Assembly: GCA_946644025.1 (NCBI GenBank)
Contig: CAMPCG010000030.1
Span: 1-15,809 of the forward strand
DNA from: an uncultured Prevotellaceae bacterium
GTDB taxonomy: Bacteria; Bacteroidota; Bacteroidia; Bacteroidales; Bacteroidaceae
Direction of reading: 5' to 3'
DNA length: 15,809 nt
Of this stretch, positions 1 to 6,808 are shown in pieces. The notes below the pieces were generated by a model. It ran no database searches and was not told where the DNA came from. It worked only from the letters and a program-made list of their open reading frames with translations. Within the stretch, counting starts at the first letter, position 1. Each line of letters begins with the position of its first letter. A program made the position numbers and the translations under genes.

Positions 1-1270
1 GTCCCAGGTAGTACTCGCCGGACTCCGGGAAGTTGATGGTCTTCTTGCCGTCGTCGGTATACTGGTCGTATGTGTCGGCCTCAATCCAGTTTTGCCCGTC
101 GGTCGAGTAGTAGACGGTGCACGTGTTGCCCCATCCGAACGACATGCCTTTCTGGAAGTAGAACTCCAGTGCCTGGTCTTCGCCAATGGTGAATCGGGGT
201 GTGCTGATGAATCCGCTGAAGCCCTTCAGTGCGGGTGCGGTGTCGAGCCACCAGTCGTCGATGGTCCACTCGGCGTCGCTGCCCACGGTCCATTCGGCGG
301 GAATGTTGTCCAGTCCGCTGAAGTCCTCGCCCGTCCAGTCCGAGGGTGTGTAGGGCTCGTCGCCCTTCTCCTCCCAGGTGCCTGTGAGTGCGATGCGCTT
401 AACCTGCTCGCCGGCCGTGATGACGAGCGTGGCCTTGTAGTCGCCCGCCTCGGGAGCGTTCATCTTCACGCTGACGGTGCTCTCCACACCGGCGGCCAGC
501 GTGGTGGGTGCGTCGACCAGCTCGAAGGCGTCGTGGTCAGAGCCGGTGATGCTGAACTGCACCGACGTGGCGGCGCTGCTCTTCACGGTGAACGTCTGCG
601 TGGCCTCGGCCGAGAGCGTGCCGAAGTCGATGGCCTCGGTCGAGACGGTCAGCTCGGCGGTCTCGACAGTGCCGTCGGCCGTGGTGGCCGTGAAGTCGTC
701 AATGTCGGTGTATACCAGGTTCAGGGCGATGTACTTTCCCCCCTCGGCGTCGATGGTGAACTGGAAGGGCTTCCACGTCGAGACGCCCTTCTCGGGCTCG
801 GCCGAGTAGAGCAGTGTGCCCGTCTCCACCTTACCGTCGGCGGTAGCCTCGTAGACCTTCAGCGTGCTGGTCTTCTTCGAGCTGGCGTTCAGGTTCGAGC
901 GTGCCCAGATGAGCACTGTGCCCTGCAGTGGGGTGGGGATGAAGACGTAGGCGTTGTTCGTGCTTGTGCTGGCCGACGTGAAGTAATAGTCGCTCAGGGC
1001 GAAGCCCTTTCCCGCAGCGTGGATGAGGCCGTAGTCGCCGTTGTCGTTGGCATAGAGGGTGCCGCCGATGATGCGCCATCCGTTAGACAGGCCGCTGCCC
1101 GAGGCCCAGCTGCTGGTCAGCGCGTTGCCGTCGGCATCAACAATGGTGACCTCCTCGAAGGTCTCTTCGATATTGTCGGCACTTGCAACGGCAGAGCCCG
1201 ACATCATCATTACAACTGCGGCAAGCGCCGTCTTGGCCTTGCCGGAAAGTGTGGAAAGATAGAATCTCAT
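1..1270 (-). CDS. Secreted beta-sandwich (choice-of-anchor type) protein, 3' end outside window
   Basis: The reading frame opens at ATG 1270 and stays open for 423 codons to the window edge, so only the N-terminal part is seen. Residues 1-31 form a signal peptide with a short basic start, a hydrophobic run (LAAVVMMMSG) and an AxA-type end (ASA). Residues about 35-190 look like a beta-sandwich rich in aromatic, Gly and Thr residues. Residues 205-298 resemble an Ig-like repeat of the choice-of-anchor D/HYDIN kind (TVSTEAIDFGTLSAEATQTF, then a strand ending in IALTGTW). From about residue 310 a second sandwich begins (WTGEDFSGLDNIPAEW, later VYYSTDGQNW), which resembles choice-of-anchor J/MAM-like domains. 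Such proteins are exported in Bacteroidota, often as adhesins or enzyme accessory modules, and often carry a C-terminal sorting domain, which would lie outside this window. The specific function is unknown. It is transcribed divergently from the protease gene at 1692. Confidence 0.8.
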   Translation of the reverse strand, partial: MRFYLSTLSGKAKTALAAVVMMMSGSAVASADNIEETFEEVTIVDADGNALTSSWASGSGLSNGWRIIGGTLYANDNGDYGLIHAAGKGFALSDYYFTSASTSTNNAYVFIPTPLQGTVLIWARSNLNASSKKTSTLKVYEATADGKVETGTLLYSAEPEKGVSTWKPFQFTIDAEGGKYIALNLVYTDIDDFTATTADGTVETAELTVSTEAIDFGTLSAEATQTFTVKSSAATSVQFSITGSDHDAFELVDAPTTLAAGVESTVSVKMNAPEAGDYKATLVITAGEQVKRIALTGTWEEKGDEPYTPSDWTGEDFSGLDNIPAEWTVGSDAEWTIDDWWLDTAPALKGFSGFISTPRFTIGEDQALEFYFQKGMSFGWGNTCTVYYSTDGQNWIEADTYDQYTDDGKKTINFPESGEYYLG

Positions 1271-1297
1271 TTTTGACAGATTGTTAAGTTTTGGCGA

Positions 1298-1305
1298 CAA
1301 AATTA
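1298..1305 (-). promoter_or_regulatory. Bacteroidota -7 box for the secreted protein gene
   Basis: Read on the minus strand this is TAATTTTG, a full match to the Bacteroidota -7 consensus TAnnTTTG, 27 bases before the ATG at 1270. No clear TTTG -33 box is seen at 19-20 bases upstream, so the call rests on the -7 match and its position. Confidence 0.5.
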
Positions 1306-1486
1306 CTAATAATTATTATTGTGGGAATAGACGCCGTGCACATTTTTTTTATTTTTATGTGTTTTTAACGCCACGCTTTCTTCCACCGTTACGGGGTTTG
1401 AGCCGTCCAAAGATTTGCGCGTACACAGCCACCCTGAGACAGAGGGTCGGAAGGGACCAGAACCGGAGGCGGAGAGAAGGGGAAAA
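1306..1486. other. Intergenic stretch without recognisable gene
   Basis: This is the middle of the 421-base gap between two divergent genes. It begins AT-rich, with long T runs around 1341-1366, then turns GC-mixed. A weak inverted repeat (ACCCT / AGGGT around 1432-1447) is the only local structure seen. Open frames crossing it have no protein-like composition. The rest of the gap is covered by the promoter and hairpin-array entries. Confidence 0.5.
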
Positions 1487-1518
1487 TTTGGCCGTTCGTG
1501 ACAAAAAGTGTAATTTTG
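1487..1518 (+). promoter_or_regulatory. Promoter of the S8 protease gene
   Basis: A TTTG -33 box (1487-1490), a 20-base spacer and a TAATTTTG -7 box (1511-1518) match the Bacteroidota vegetative promoter at every defined position. Transcription should start near 1523-1526, giving a leader of about 165 bases before the ATG at 1692. That leader contains all four hairpins of the 1531-1664 array. Confidence 0.75.
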
Positions 1519-1530
1519 CAGTGCACAAGA

Positions 1531-1664
1531 AGGAGGCGACGTGTCTCACGTCGCACTCCAGCAGATTATTGCGACGTGAGACACGTCGCACTCCAGCAGA
1601 TTGTTGCGACGTGAGACACGTCGTACTCCAGCAGATTATTGCGACGTGAGACACGTCGCCTCCT
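1531..1664. repeat. Four 19-base hairpins at exact 35-base period, with 24-bp terminal inverted repeats
   Basis: Hairpins lie at 1536-1554, 1571-1589, 1606-1624 and 1641-1659. Copies 2 and 4 read GCGACGTGAGACACGTCGC: an 8-bp stem with loop AGA. Copy 1 has the reverse-complement loop TCT, and copy 3 has a final T (G-U pair in RNA). The 16-base spacers are nearly identical (ACTCCAGCAGATTATT, one G variant), so the period is exactly 35. Bases 1531-1554 and 1641-1664 are perfect 24-bp reverse complements, so the RNA can fold either as four small hairpins or as one long stem. Position 1531-1536 is AGGAGG. From GTG 1541, GTG 1576 and GTG 1611 run three 12-codon frames, each ending in a TGA that overlaps the next GTG (GTGA); a fourth frame (1646-1666) ends in TAG. 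The array is in the predicted leader of the protease mRNA. Identical spacers exclude CRISPR. Its function is unknown. Confidence 0.9.
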
Positions 1665-1691
1665 AGTAATAAAAAGATAAATCGTGAGAAT

Positions 1692-3887
1692 ATGAAAAGA
1701 GTGCTATTCTTCCTGTTGCTGTCCTGCTCACTTCCTTCGCAGGCTCAGAAGCTCTCCCCCTGGCTGTCACAGCAAGTCCAGGGCTTTGTTGCCGCCTCTC
1801 GTTCGGGCGTCGCCCCCGGTGTCGCCAAGTCGAAGAGCGTCGCTCCTTGTGTCGACGTGCTGGTGAAGTTCGTCGCGGGTGCCGATGCGTCGGCGGTGCT
1901 CTCCGCCTACGGTGCCGAACCGCTCAACACCATCGGGCGCGTACACATCGTGCGTGTGCCGCTGTCGCAGGTCGAGGCGCTGTCGCTCGACGACCGCGTG
2001 GTGCGGGTGGAGGCCGAGCGCGCCCCCCGTCCCATGCTCGACCGCGTACCCGCGCAGATAGGTGCCGACAAGGCCGCGTCGCCCTCGGGCACGGAACTGC
2101 CACAGGCCTTCACCGGCCGCGACGTCGTCGTGGGCATCGTCGACTCGGGCTTCGACTTCCTGCACCCCTTCTTCCGCGACGGGAACGGGACGACGCGTAT
2201 AGGCTGGGCCGCCGACTACCTGGTCGACTGTAAGTACACCGGCACGGACTCCGTCACTGCCGCACAGCACAGCAGCGACGCCTCGACCATGCTCCACGGC
2301 ACACACGTGGCGGGCATCGCCGCCGGCAGCCGCGTGAACGACGTGAACGATGTCTTCTACCAAGGCATTGCCACCGAGGCCGACATTGCCGAGGCCGCCG
2401 TCGACGCGGTGATTAGGACCGACGGCTCGGGGCTATCGTCGGTAACGTCGCTGAGGGCCTTTGCCGACATCTTCGACTATGCCGACAGACTGCAGAAACC
2501 CTGCGTCATCAACTACAGCATGGGCGACGCCATGAGCTTCTCCGACAACCGGCAGCTGGAGAACGAGGCCATCGGCACACTGCTCGAGAAGCCCGGACAC
2601 ATACTCGTGGTAGCAGCAGGAAACTCCGGCAGCGCACCGCGACTGGTCCGCAAGACGGCCGACATGGAGAAGGCCGGGGCAGGCGTCTGCTTCAGCGTCG
2701 ACGAGCAGTACGGGCTCTACCTGGGCGTGGAGCTGAAGGTGCTGCCCACGCAGACCGTCACCCTGAGGACTACCAATGCCTCCTATACCACCGCCAGCAG
2801 CGAGACGACGGTCTCCGCCGCAGAGCTGGCCGCCAAGACACGGCTTACGCTGGGCCGTAAAAGCCTCACCGTGGTGGACCGCGGCGAGACAGCCGACGGC
2901 TATCGCGTGGTCTACATCACGTCGGGCAACAACACCTTCACCGCCAGCGAGCGTGTCCTCGTCACCGTGAGCGGCGAGGGCCAGGCTTGGCTCTATGCCG
3001 ACCCCCTCTGTGCCGCCTTCGAGAACGTGGAGCAGGTGGAGAACCACGCGCTGTGCTCCGAGGCCTACGCCATGACCTGGCCGGCACTGCTCGACGACGT
3101 CGTGGCCGTGGGAAACATTGCCCACAGGCTGAAGATTATGACCGCCTCCGACAAATATGCCCGCCGCGACAGCACCGACCTTACCGACTATGAGAGCACC
3201 AAGGGACCGGGATACATCGCCCGCTCGTCGTCGCAGGGACCGACGCTCGACGGCACGATAAAGCCCGATGTCTGCGCGCCGGGCGTGAACATCATTTCGG
3301 CGCTCAACAACTTCATCAACGAGGACACGGAGATGGCCTACGCCGGATGGTTCATCTCGCACATGGACACCGACTACGAAGAGGACTACGGCTACTCCAT
3401 GACACTGGCACAGACGGGCACGTCGATGTCGGCACCCGCCGTGACCGGAACCATAGCACTGTGGCTGCAGGCCGACCCCACGCTGACCACTGAACAGGTG
3501 AAGGACATCATCGCCCACTCGTCGCGCCAGCCCGACGCCACCATGGCCTATCCCAACAACGTCTACGGCCACGGCGAGATTGACGCCTACAGCGGACTGC
3601 TCTACATGCTCGGGCTTACCGGCATACACGGTCTCAGCCATCACCAGCCCGGCGCACTGCGCTTCGAGGTAGAGGGCAAGACGCTCACTGTCAAGGGAGA
3701 CGTGAAGAGCGGCGCTGAGGTAAGGGTCTATGCCACCGACGGCCGGCTTGTATACAACGGCACCCTGCAAGACGCCGCCGCCGGACAGGCAACGGTGTCG
3801 CTCCGTCACTTGCCCGGCGGCGTCTATGCCGTACAAATCAATACTGGTTGCAGCGCCACGACCGGCTCCACCCTCGTAAGGCTGTAG
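1692..3887 (+). CDS. S8 family subtilisin-like serine protease with probable type IX secretion tail
   Basis: This is a 731-residue exported protease. Residues 1-18 are a signal peptide (hydrophobic FFLLLSCSL, end SQA). Residues about 50-110 resemble an inhibitor-type propeptide. The catalytic triad is visible: Asp151 (GIVDSGFD), His202 (HGTHVAG) and Ser578 (GTSMSAP), with oxyanion Asn311 (VVAAGNSG). The interval between Asn311 and Ser578 is long because a beta-rich insert of about 130 residues (roughly 320-450) interrupts the catalytic domain; inserts at this place are known in large subtilases. The last ~85 residues (VRVYATDGRLVYNGTL, LPGGVYAVQ, end GSTLVRL) resemble the type A sorting domain of the type IX system, suggesting release or anchoring at the cell surface. 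The ATG at 1692 directly precedes the signal peptide. The substrate is unknown. The stop lies one base from the convergent symporter stop. Confidence 0.93.
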   Translation: MKRVLFFLLLSCSLPSQAQKLSPWLSQQVQGFVAASRSGVAPGVAKSKSVAPCVDVLVKFVAGADASAVLSAYGAEPLNTIGRVHIVRVPLSQVEALSLDDRVVRVEAERAPRPMLDRVPAQIGADKAASPSGTELPQAFTGRDVVVGIVDSGFDFLHPFFRDGNGTTRIGWAADYLVDCKYTGTDSVTAAQHSSDASTMLHGTHVAGIAAGSRVNDVNDVFYQGIATEADIAEAAVDAVIRTDGSGLSSVTSLRAFADIFDYADRLQKPCVINYSMGDAMSFSDNRQLENEAIGTLLEKPGHILVVAAGNSGSAPRLVRKTADMEKAGAGVCFSVDEQYGLYLGVELKVLPTQTVTLRTTNASYTTASSETTVSAAELAAKTRLTLGRKSLTVVDRGETADGYRVVYITSGNNTFTASERVLVTVSGEGQAWLYADPLCAAFENVEQVENHALCSEAYAMTWPALLDDVVAVGNIAHRLKIMTASDKYARRDSTDLTDYESTKGPGYIARSSSQGPTLDGTIKPDVCAPGVNIISALNNFINEDTEMAYAGWFISHMDTDYEEDYGYSMTLAQTGTSMSAPAVTGTIALWLQADPTLTTEQVKDIIAHSSRQPDATMAYPNNVYGHGEIDAYSGLLYMLGLTGIHGLSHHQPGALRFEVEGKTLTVKGDVKSGAEVRVYATDGRLVYNGTLQDAAAGQATVSLRHLPGGVYAVQINTGCSATTGSTLVRL

Positions 3888-3888
3888 C

Positions 3889-5241
3889 TCACGCCGCCTC
3901 TTCGTCCAGACGGTTTCCCCAGAGGTATTCCCGGGTCTCGCGGGCTGCCACACCACTGAGCAGCAGCAGCGCCACGAGGTTGGGGATGGTCATCAGCGCG
4001 TTCATGCAGTCGGCAATGTTCCAGATGGTGTCGAGGCTGATGATGCTGCCGAAGAAAAGGGCCACGATGTAGAGGATGCGGTAGAAACGGTTGGCGCGTC
4101 GGTGCTCGATGTAGTTCACCGCGCTCTCGCCGTAGTAGCTCCACCCCAGGATGGTGGAGAAGGCGAAGGTCAGTATGCCGAAGGTGAGCAGCGGCGCCCC
4201 GATGTAGGGTATCTTCGAGAAGGCCGCCTTGGTGAGTGCTCCGCCGTCGGCATAGCTGATGTCGGGGTAGGCCAGGATGCTGCTCACGAGGACGATGCCC
4301 GTCAGGGCGCAGATGACGACGGTGTCCCAGAACGTGCCCGTGCTGCTGACCAGTGCCTGGCGCACGGGGTTGCGTGTCTGGGCCGCAGCCGCCACGATGG
4401 GTGCCGAGCCCATTCCACTTTCATTCGAGAACAGTCCGCGGGCGATGCCGAAGCGCATGGCCATCATCACCGTGGAGCCGACGAAGCCGCCGCCAGCCGC
4501 AGAAGGGTCGAAGGCCGAGACGACGATGAGCTTCACCGCCGGCCAGACGTAGCTGCCGTTCATCGCCAGGATGAGCAGGCACCCCGCGACGTAGAGCACG
4601 GCCATGAACGGAACCAGCACGGTACACACACGGGCAATGCTCTTCACTCCGCCCAGGATGACCGCTGCGGCCAGCAGGCTCACGGCCAGACCCACCGACC
4701 ATACGGGCAGTCCGAAGGTCTCGTTGGCCAGCAGGGCAATGCTGTTGGCCTGAACCGTGCAGCCGATGCCGAAGGAGGCCAGCGCAGTGAACACGGCGAA
4801 GAGCACCGCTAGCCACTTCATGCCCAGACCGCGCTCAAGGGCGTACATCGGACCGCCGTAGGTGTGGCCGTCGCTGCCCTTCACACGGTATTTCACCGCC
4901 AGCAGACCCTCGGCATATTTCGTGGCCATGCCGAAGAGGCCCGTCAGCCAGCACCATAGCACCGCTCCGGGACCGCCTAAGGCCACGGCCGTAGCCACGC
5001 CGACGATGTTGCCCGTGCCGATGGTCGCAGCCAGCGCCGTGGCCAGTGCGCCAAACTGGCTCACCTCGCCCTCGGCGCCGGGGTCTTTCTTGGCCGACAG
5101 ACGTATGCCCGTCAGCAGACGGCGCTGGGGAATGCCCAGACGGAAAGTAAGAAACACGTGCGTGCCCAGCAGCAGCACAATCATCGGCCAGCCCCACAGA
5201 AGGGAACTCAGCAGCGTGAAAAAGTCATTGATGGCATCCAT
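3889..5241 (-). CDS. AGCS family sodium:alanine/glycine symporter
   Basis: This 450-residue inner-membrane protein has about ten hydrophobic segments. It carries the AGCS signatures: QFGALATALAATIGTGNI at 62-79, the following GGPGAVLWCWLTGLFGMATKYAE block at 89-111, GGPMYALERGLG at 129-140, and the FSNESGMGSAPIVAAAA stretch at 271-287. Length is normal for the family (about 440-490). The family imports alanine or glycine with Na+; the exact substrate cannot be read from the sequence. The start ATG at 5241 follows a purine-rich AAAGAAGA and leaves 23 bases to the stop of the upstream PLP enzyme, so the two are probably one transcript. Coupling of an amino-acid symporter with a sulfur amino-acid enzyme suggests shared amino-acid nutrition; this is inference. 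Confidence 0.93.
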   Translation of the reverse strand: MDAINDFFTLLSSLLWGWPMIVLLLGTHVFLTFRLGIPQRRLLTGIRLSAKKDPGAEGEVSQFGALATALAATIGTGNIVGVATAVALGGPGAVLWCWLTGLFGMATKYAEGLLAVKYRVKGSDGHTYGGPMYALERGLGMKWLAVLFAVFTALASFGIGCTVQANSIALLANETFGLPVWSVGLAVSLLAAAVILGGVKSIARVCTVLVPFMAVLYVAGCLLILAMNGSYVWPAVKLIVVSAFDPSAAGGGFVGSTVMMAMRFGIARGLFSNESGMGSAPIVAAAAQTRNPVRQALVSSTGTFWDTVVICALTGIVLVSSILAYPDISYADGGALTKAAFSKIPYIGAPLLTFGILTFAFSTILGWSYYGESAVNYIEHRRANRFYRILYIVALFFGSIISLDTIWNIADCMNALMTIPNLVALLLLSGVAARETREYLWGNRLDEEAA

Positions 5242-5264
5242 TCTTCTTTAACTTCTATATCTCC

Positions 5265-6551
5265 TCAGCTTCTCAACTTTTCAATTCCTTGCTCCAGCCT
5301 CCTCAGCCCCTCCATCAGTTGTGAGCGGGGGCAGGCAATGTTGATGCGTACGTAGCCTTCGCCCGTCTGCTGGCCGTACATCGTGCCGGGGTTGAGCCAC
5401 ACGCGGGCCTCGCGCAGCAGGTAGTCGCAGAGCTGCTGCACGTTGGTAATCGCGGTGCCACCGTCGGTGTGAAGGGGTAGCAGCGCCGACACGTCGACCC
5501 ACACCAGGTAGGTGCCCTCCAGGTCGGTGACGCGGCACTGCGGGAATCGGTCGGCAAAGAACTGGCGGAGGGCCAGGAAGTTGTCCCACAGGTAGGCGTT
5601 GAGCTCTTCTATCCACTGCTCGCTCTCGTTGTAGGCGGCGACGAGGGCCACGGGGCCGAAGGGGTTGACGTCGCACACCTCGTTGATGTTGATGGCACGG
5701 TCCAGCCGACGGCGCACCTGCGGGTCGGCACAGACGATGTTGGCGGTCTGCAGTCCGGCGATGTTGAACGACTTCGAGGGCGAGTTCAGTATGACGCTGT
5801 TGCGGCGACAGTCGTCGCTCACCGCGGCAAAGGGCTGGAAGCGGTGGCCTGGCATGACAAGCTCGCAGTGAATCTCGTCGGACACCACGCGCACACCGTG
5901 GCTGAGGCAGATGTCGTTCATGCGCTGTAACTCCTCGGCCGTCCATACGCGCCCCGTGGGGTTGTGGGGGTTGCAGAGCAGGAACACCGTCGTCTTCTCG
6001 TCGGCACAGCAGGCCTCGAAGTCGGCCCAGTCCACTTTGAAGTGAGGGGTGATAAGTGATGAGTGAGGAGTGATAGGTGATGAGTGTTGAGCGTTGGTGG
6101 CGCAGCACTTATCACTTATCACTTCTCGTTCATCACTTCTAAGCGCCGTCTCCAGCACCTCGCACCCGTTGTTCCTGATGGAGGAGAAGAAACAGTTGTA
6201 GTCGGGCGAGAGGATGAGCACCTTCTCGCCGGGCATGGTCAGCGCCTTGATGGCCACCGACATGGCGGGTACGACGCCCGTGGTGTAGAGCATCTCCTCG
6301 CGCTTGATGGTCCACTGGTGGCGCCGGCGGAACCAGGCGATGACGGCCGCGTAGTAGTCCTCGCCCACATGGGTGTAGCCATACACAGGGTGCTCGGCAC
6401 GACGGCGGATGGCCTCCTCAATGGCGGGGGCCACACGGAAGTCCATGTCGGCCACCCACAGGGGGATGACGTCGTCGGCCGGAGCCTCGTCCCACTTCAC
6501 ACAGCCGCTGCCACGGCGAGCAATCATTTCGTCAAAATCAAATTTCATCAT
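5265..6551 (-). CDS. MalY/PatB family PLP enzyme (cystathionine beta-lyase-like) with an in-frame repeat insertion
   Basis: This is a fold type I PLP enzyme of the MalY/PatB branch, which cleaves cystathionine or cysteine C-S bonds to thiol, pyruvate and ammonia. Seen: the N-terminal family signature (LWVADMDF, 31-38), YGYTHVG (58-63), NPHNPTG (194-200), Asp225 for the PLP ring nitrogen (SDEIH), and Schiff-base Lys260 (SPSKSFNIAGLQ). A C-terminal arginine stretch (GYVRINIACPR) fits carboxylate binding. Length is 428, against about 390 for E. coli MalY and B. subtilis PatB. The excess lies at residues about 138-171, whose codons are GTGATAAG-type simple repeat (plus 6039-6139). The insert sits in a loop between a strand and the helix starting DWADFE, so the fold and active site may survive. 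Two in-frame ATGs (6551, 6548) are possible starts. It is first in a unit with the AGCS symporter. Confidence 0.9.
   Translation of the reverse strand: MMKFDFDEMIARRGSGCVKWDEAPADDVIPLWVADMDFRVAPAIEEAIRRRAEHPVYGYTHVGEDYYAAVIAWFRRRHQWTIKREEMLYTTGVVPAMSVAIKALTMPGEKVLILSPDYNCFFSSIRNNGCEVLETALRSDEREVISDKCCATNAQHSSPITPHSSLITPHFKVDWADFEACCADEKTTVFLLCNPHNPTGRVWTAEELQRMNDICLSHGVRVVSDEIHCELVMPGHRFQPFAAVSDDCRRNSVILNSPSKSFNIAGLQTANIVCADPQVRRRLDRAININEVCDVNPFGPVALVAAYNESEQWIEELNAYLWDNFLALRQFFADRFPQCRVTDLEGTYLVWVDVSALLPLHTDGGTAITNVQQLCDYLLREARVWLNPGTMYGQQTGEGYVRINIACPRSQLMEGLRRLEQGIEKLRS
6039..6139. repeat. Quasi-palindromic GTGATAAG simple repeat inside the PLP enzyme gene
   Basis: On the plus strand the left arm (6039-6086) is a run of GTGA-type units (GTGAGGGGTGATAAGTGATG...). 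The right arm (6106-6139) is the complementary type (CACTTATCACTTATCACTTC). The about 19 bases between them are ordinary sequence. The arms pair imperfectly. The same vocabulary forms the perfect hairpin at 9878-9948 and resembles the 11-bp repeat at 15730-15795. It is translated in frame without a stop as a Ser/Thr/His/Pro-rich stretch (HSSPITPHSSLITPH). Confidence 0.8.
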
Positions 6552-6568
6552 TACTGTCTTTATTTCGT

Positions 6569-6718
6569 TATCTCGTGTCGTTGTCTCGTGTCGTTATATC
6601 GTTATATCGATATCTCGATATATCGACATTTCGATATAACGACACATCGATATTCCGATATTTCGATATAACGATATCTCGATATCTCGACATTTCGATA
6701 TAACGACTCATCGTTATT
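6569..6718. repeat. Degenerate CGATAT satellite between patB-like gene and recQ
   Basis: About 150 bases consist almost entirely of short units built from CGATAT, CTCGATAT, CATTTCGATATAACGA and, on the left, TCTCGTGTCGTT. Within this a 42-base block at 6608-6649 recurs at 6672-6713 with two mismatches (period 64). Many units are self-complementary, so the strands can fold back extensively. It lies between the predicted minus-strand promoter (6726-6756) and the PLP enzyme start at 6551, so it would form most of that mRNA leader. It does not code for protein. Confidence 0.8.
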
Positions 6719-6725
6719 ATCGTTG

Positions 6726-6756
6726 CAAAAATAATTACTTTTGCCGAGACGGCAAA
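6726..6756 (-). promoter_or_regulatory. Predicted promoter of the PLP enzyme-symporter unit
   Basis: On the minus strand, TTTG (6756-6753), a 19-base spacer and TATTTTTG (6733-6726) match the Bacteroidota -33/-7 pattern fully. Predicted transcription start is near 6720, giving a leader of about 170 bases that runs through the CGATAT satellite. Confidence 0.55.
6736..6743 (+). promoter_or_regulatory. Possible upstream -7 box for recQ
   Basis: TACTTTTG matches TAnnTTTG and would give a leader of about 60 bases before the recQ ATG. No -33 TTTG is seen at the usual distance, so it is weaker than the box at 6797. It almost abuts the minus-strand -7 box at 6726-6733, so the two promoters could not be occupied together. 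Confidence 0.3.
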
Positions 6757-6773
6757 ACTTTTCCCCGTTTTTC

Positions 6774-6804
6774 TTTGTCAGTCGCTGGAATAATCGTACT
6801 TTTG
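6774..6804 (+). promoter_or_regulatory. Promoter of recQ, implying a nearly leaderless mRNA
   Basis: TTTG (6774-6777), a 19-base spacer and TACTTTTG (6797-6804) match the Bacteroidota promoter. The ATG of recQ begins at 6809, only four bases after the -7 box, so transcription would start at or within a base or two of the start codon. Confidence 0.65.
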
Positions 6805-6808
6805 CAGC

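Noticed and set aside
92..1276. Long open plus-strand frame opposite the secreted protein gene
   Set aside because: The minus-strand frame has a signal peptide, Ig-like motifs and a promoter; the plus frame lacks motifs and is a by-product of GC-rich codon use.
1355..1654. 99-codon minus-strand frame with repeated SRRNNLLECDVRHV-like residues
   Set aside because: The repetition comes from the hairpin array read in the antisense direction, with no promoter or family support.
1531..1664. CRISPR array
   Set aside because: The spacers are only 16 bases and nearly identical to each other, the first repeat is inverted in its loop, and no cas gene is present.
2433..3956. Long minus-strand frame inside the protease gene
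   Set aside because: It lies opposite a protease with an intact catalytic triad and has no recognisable domain.
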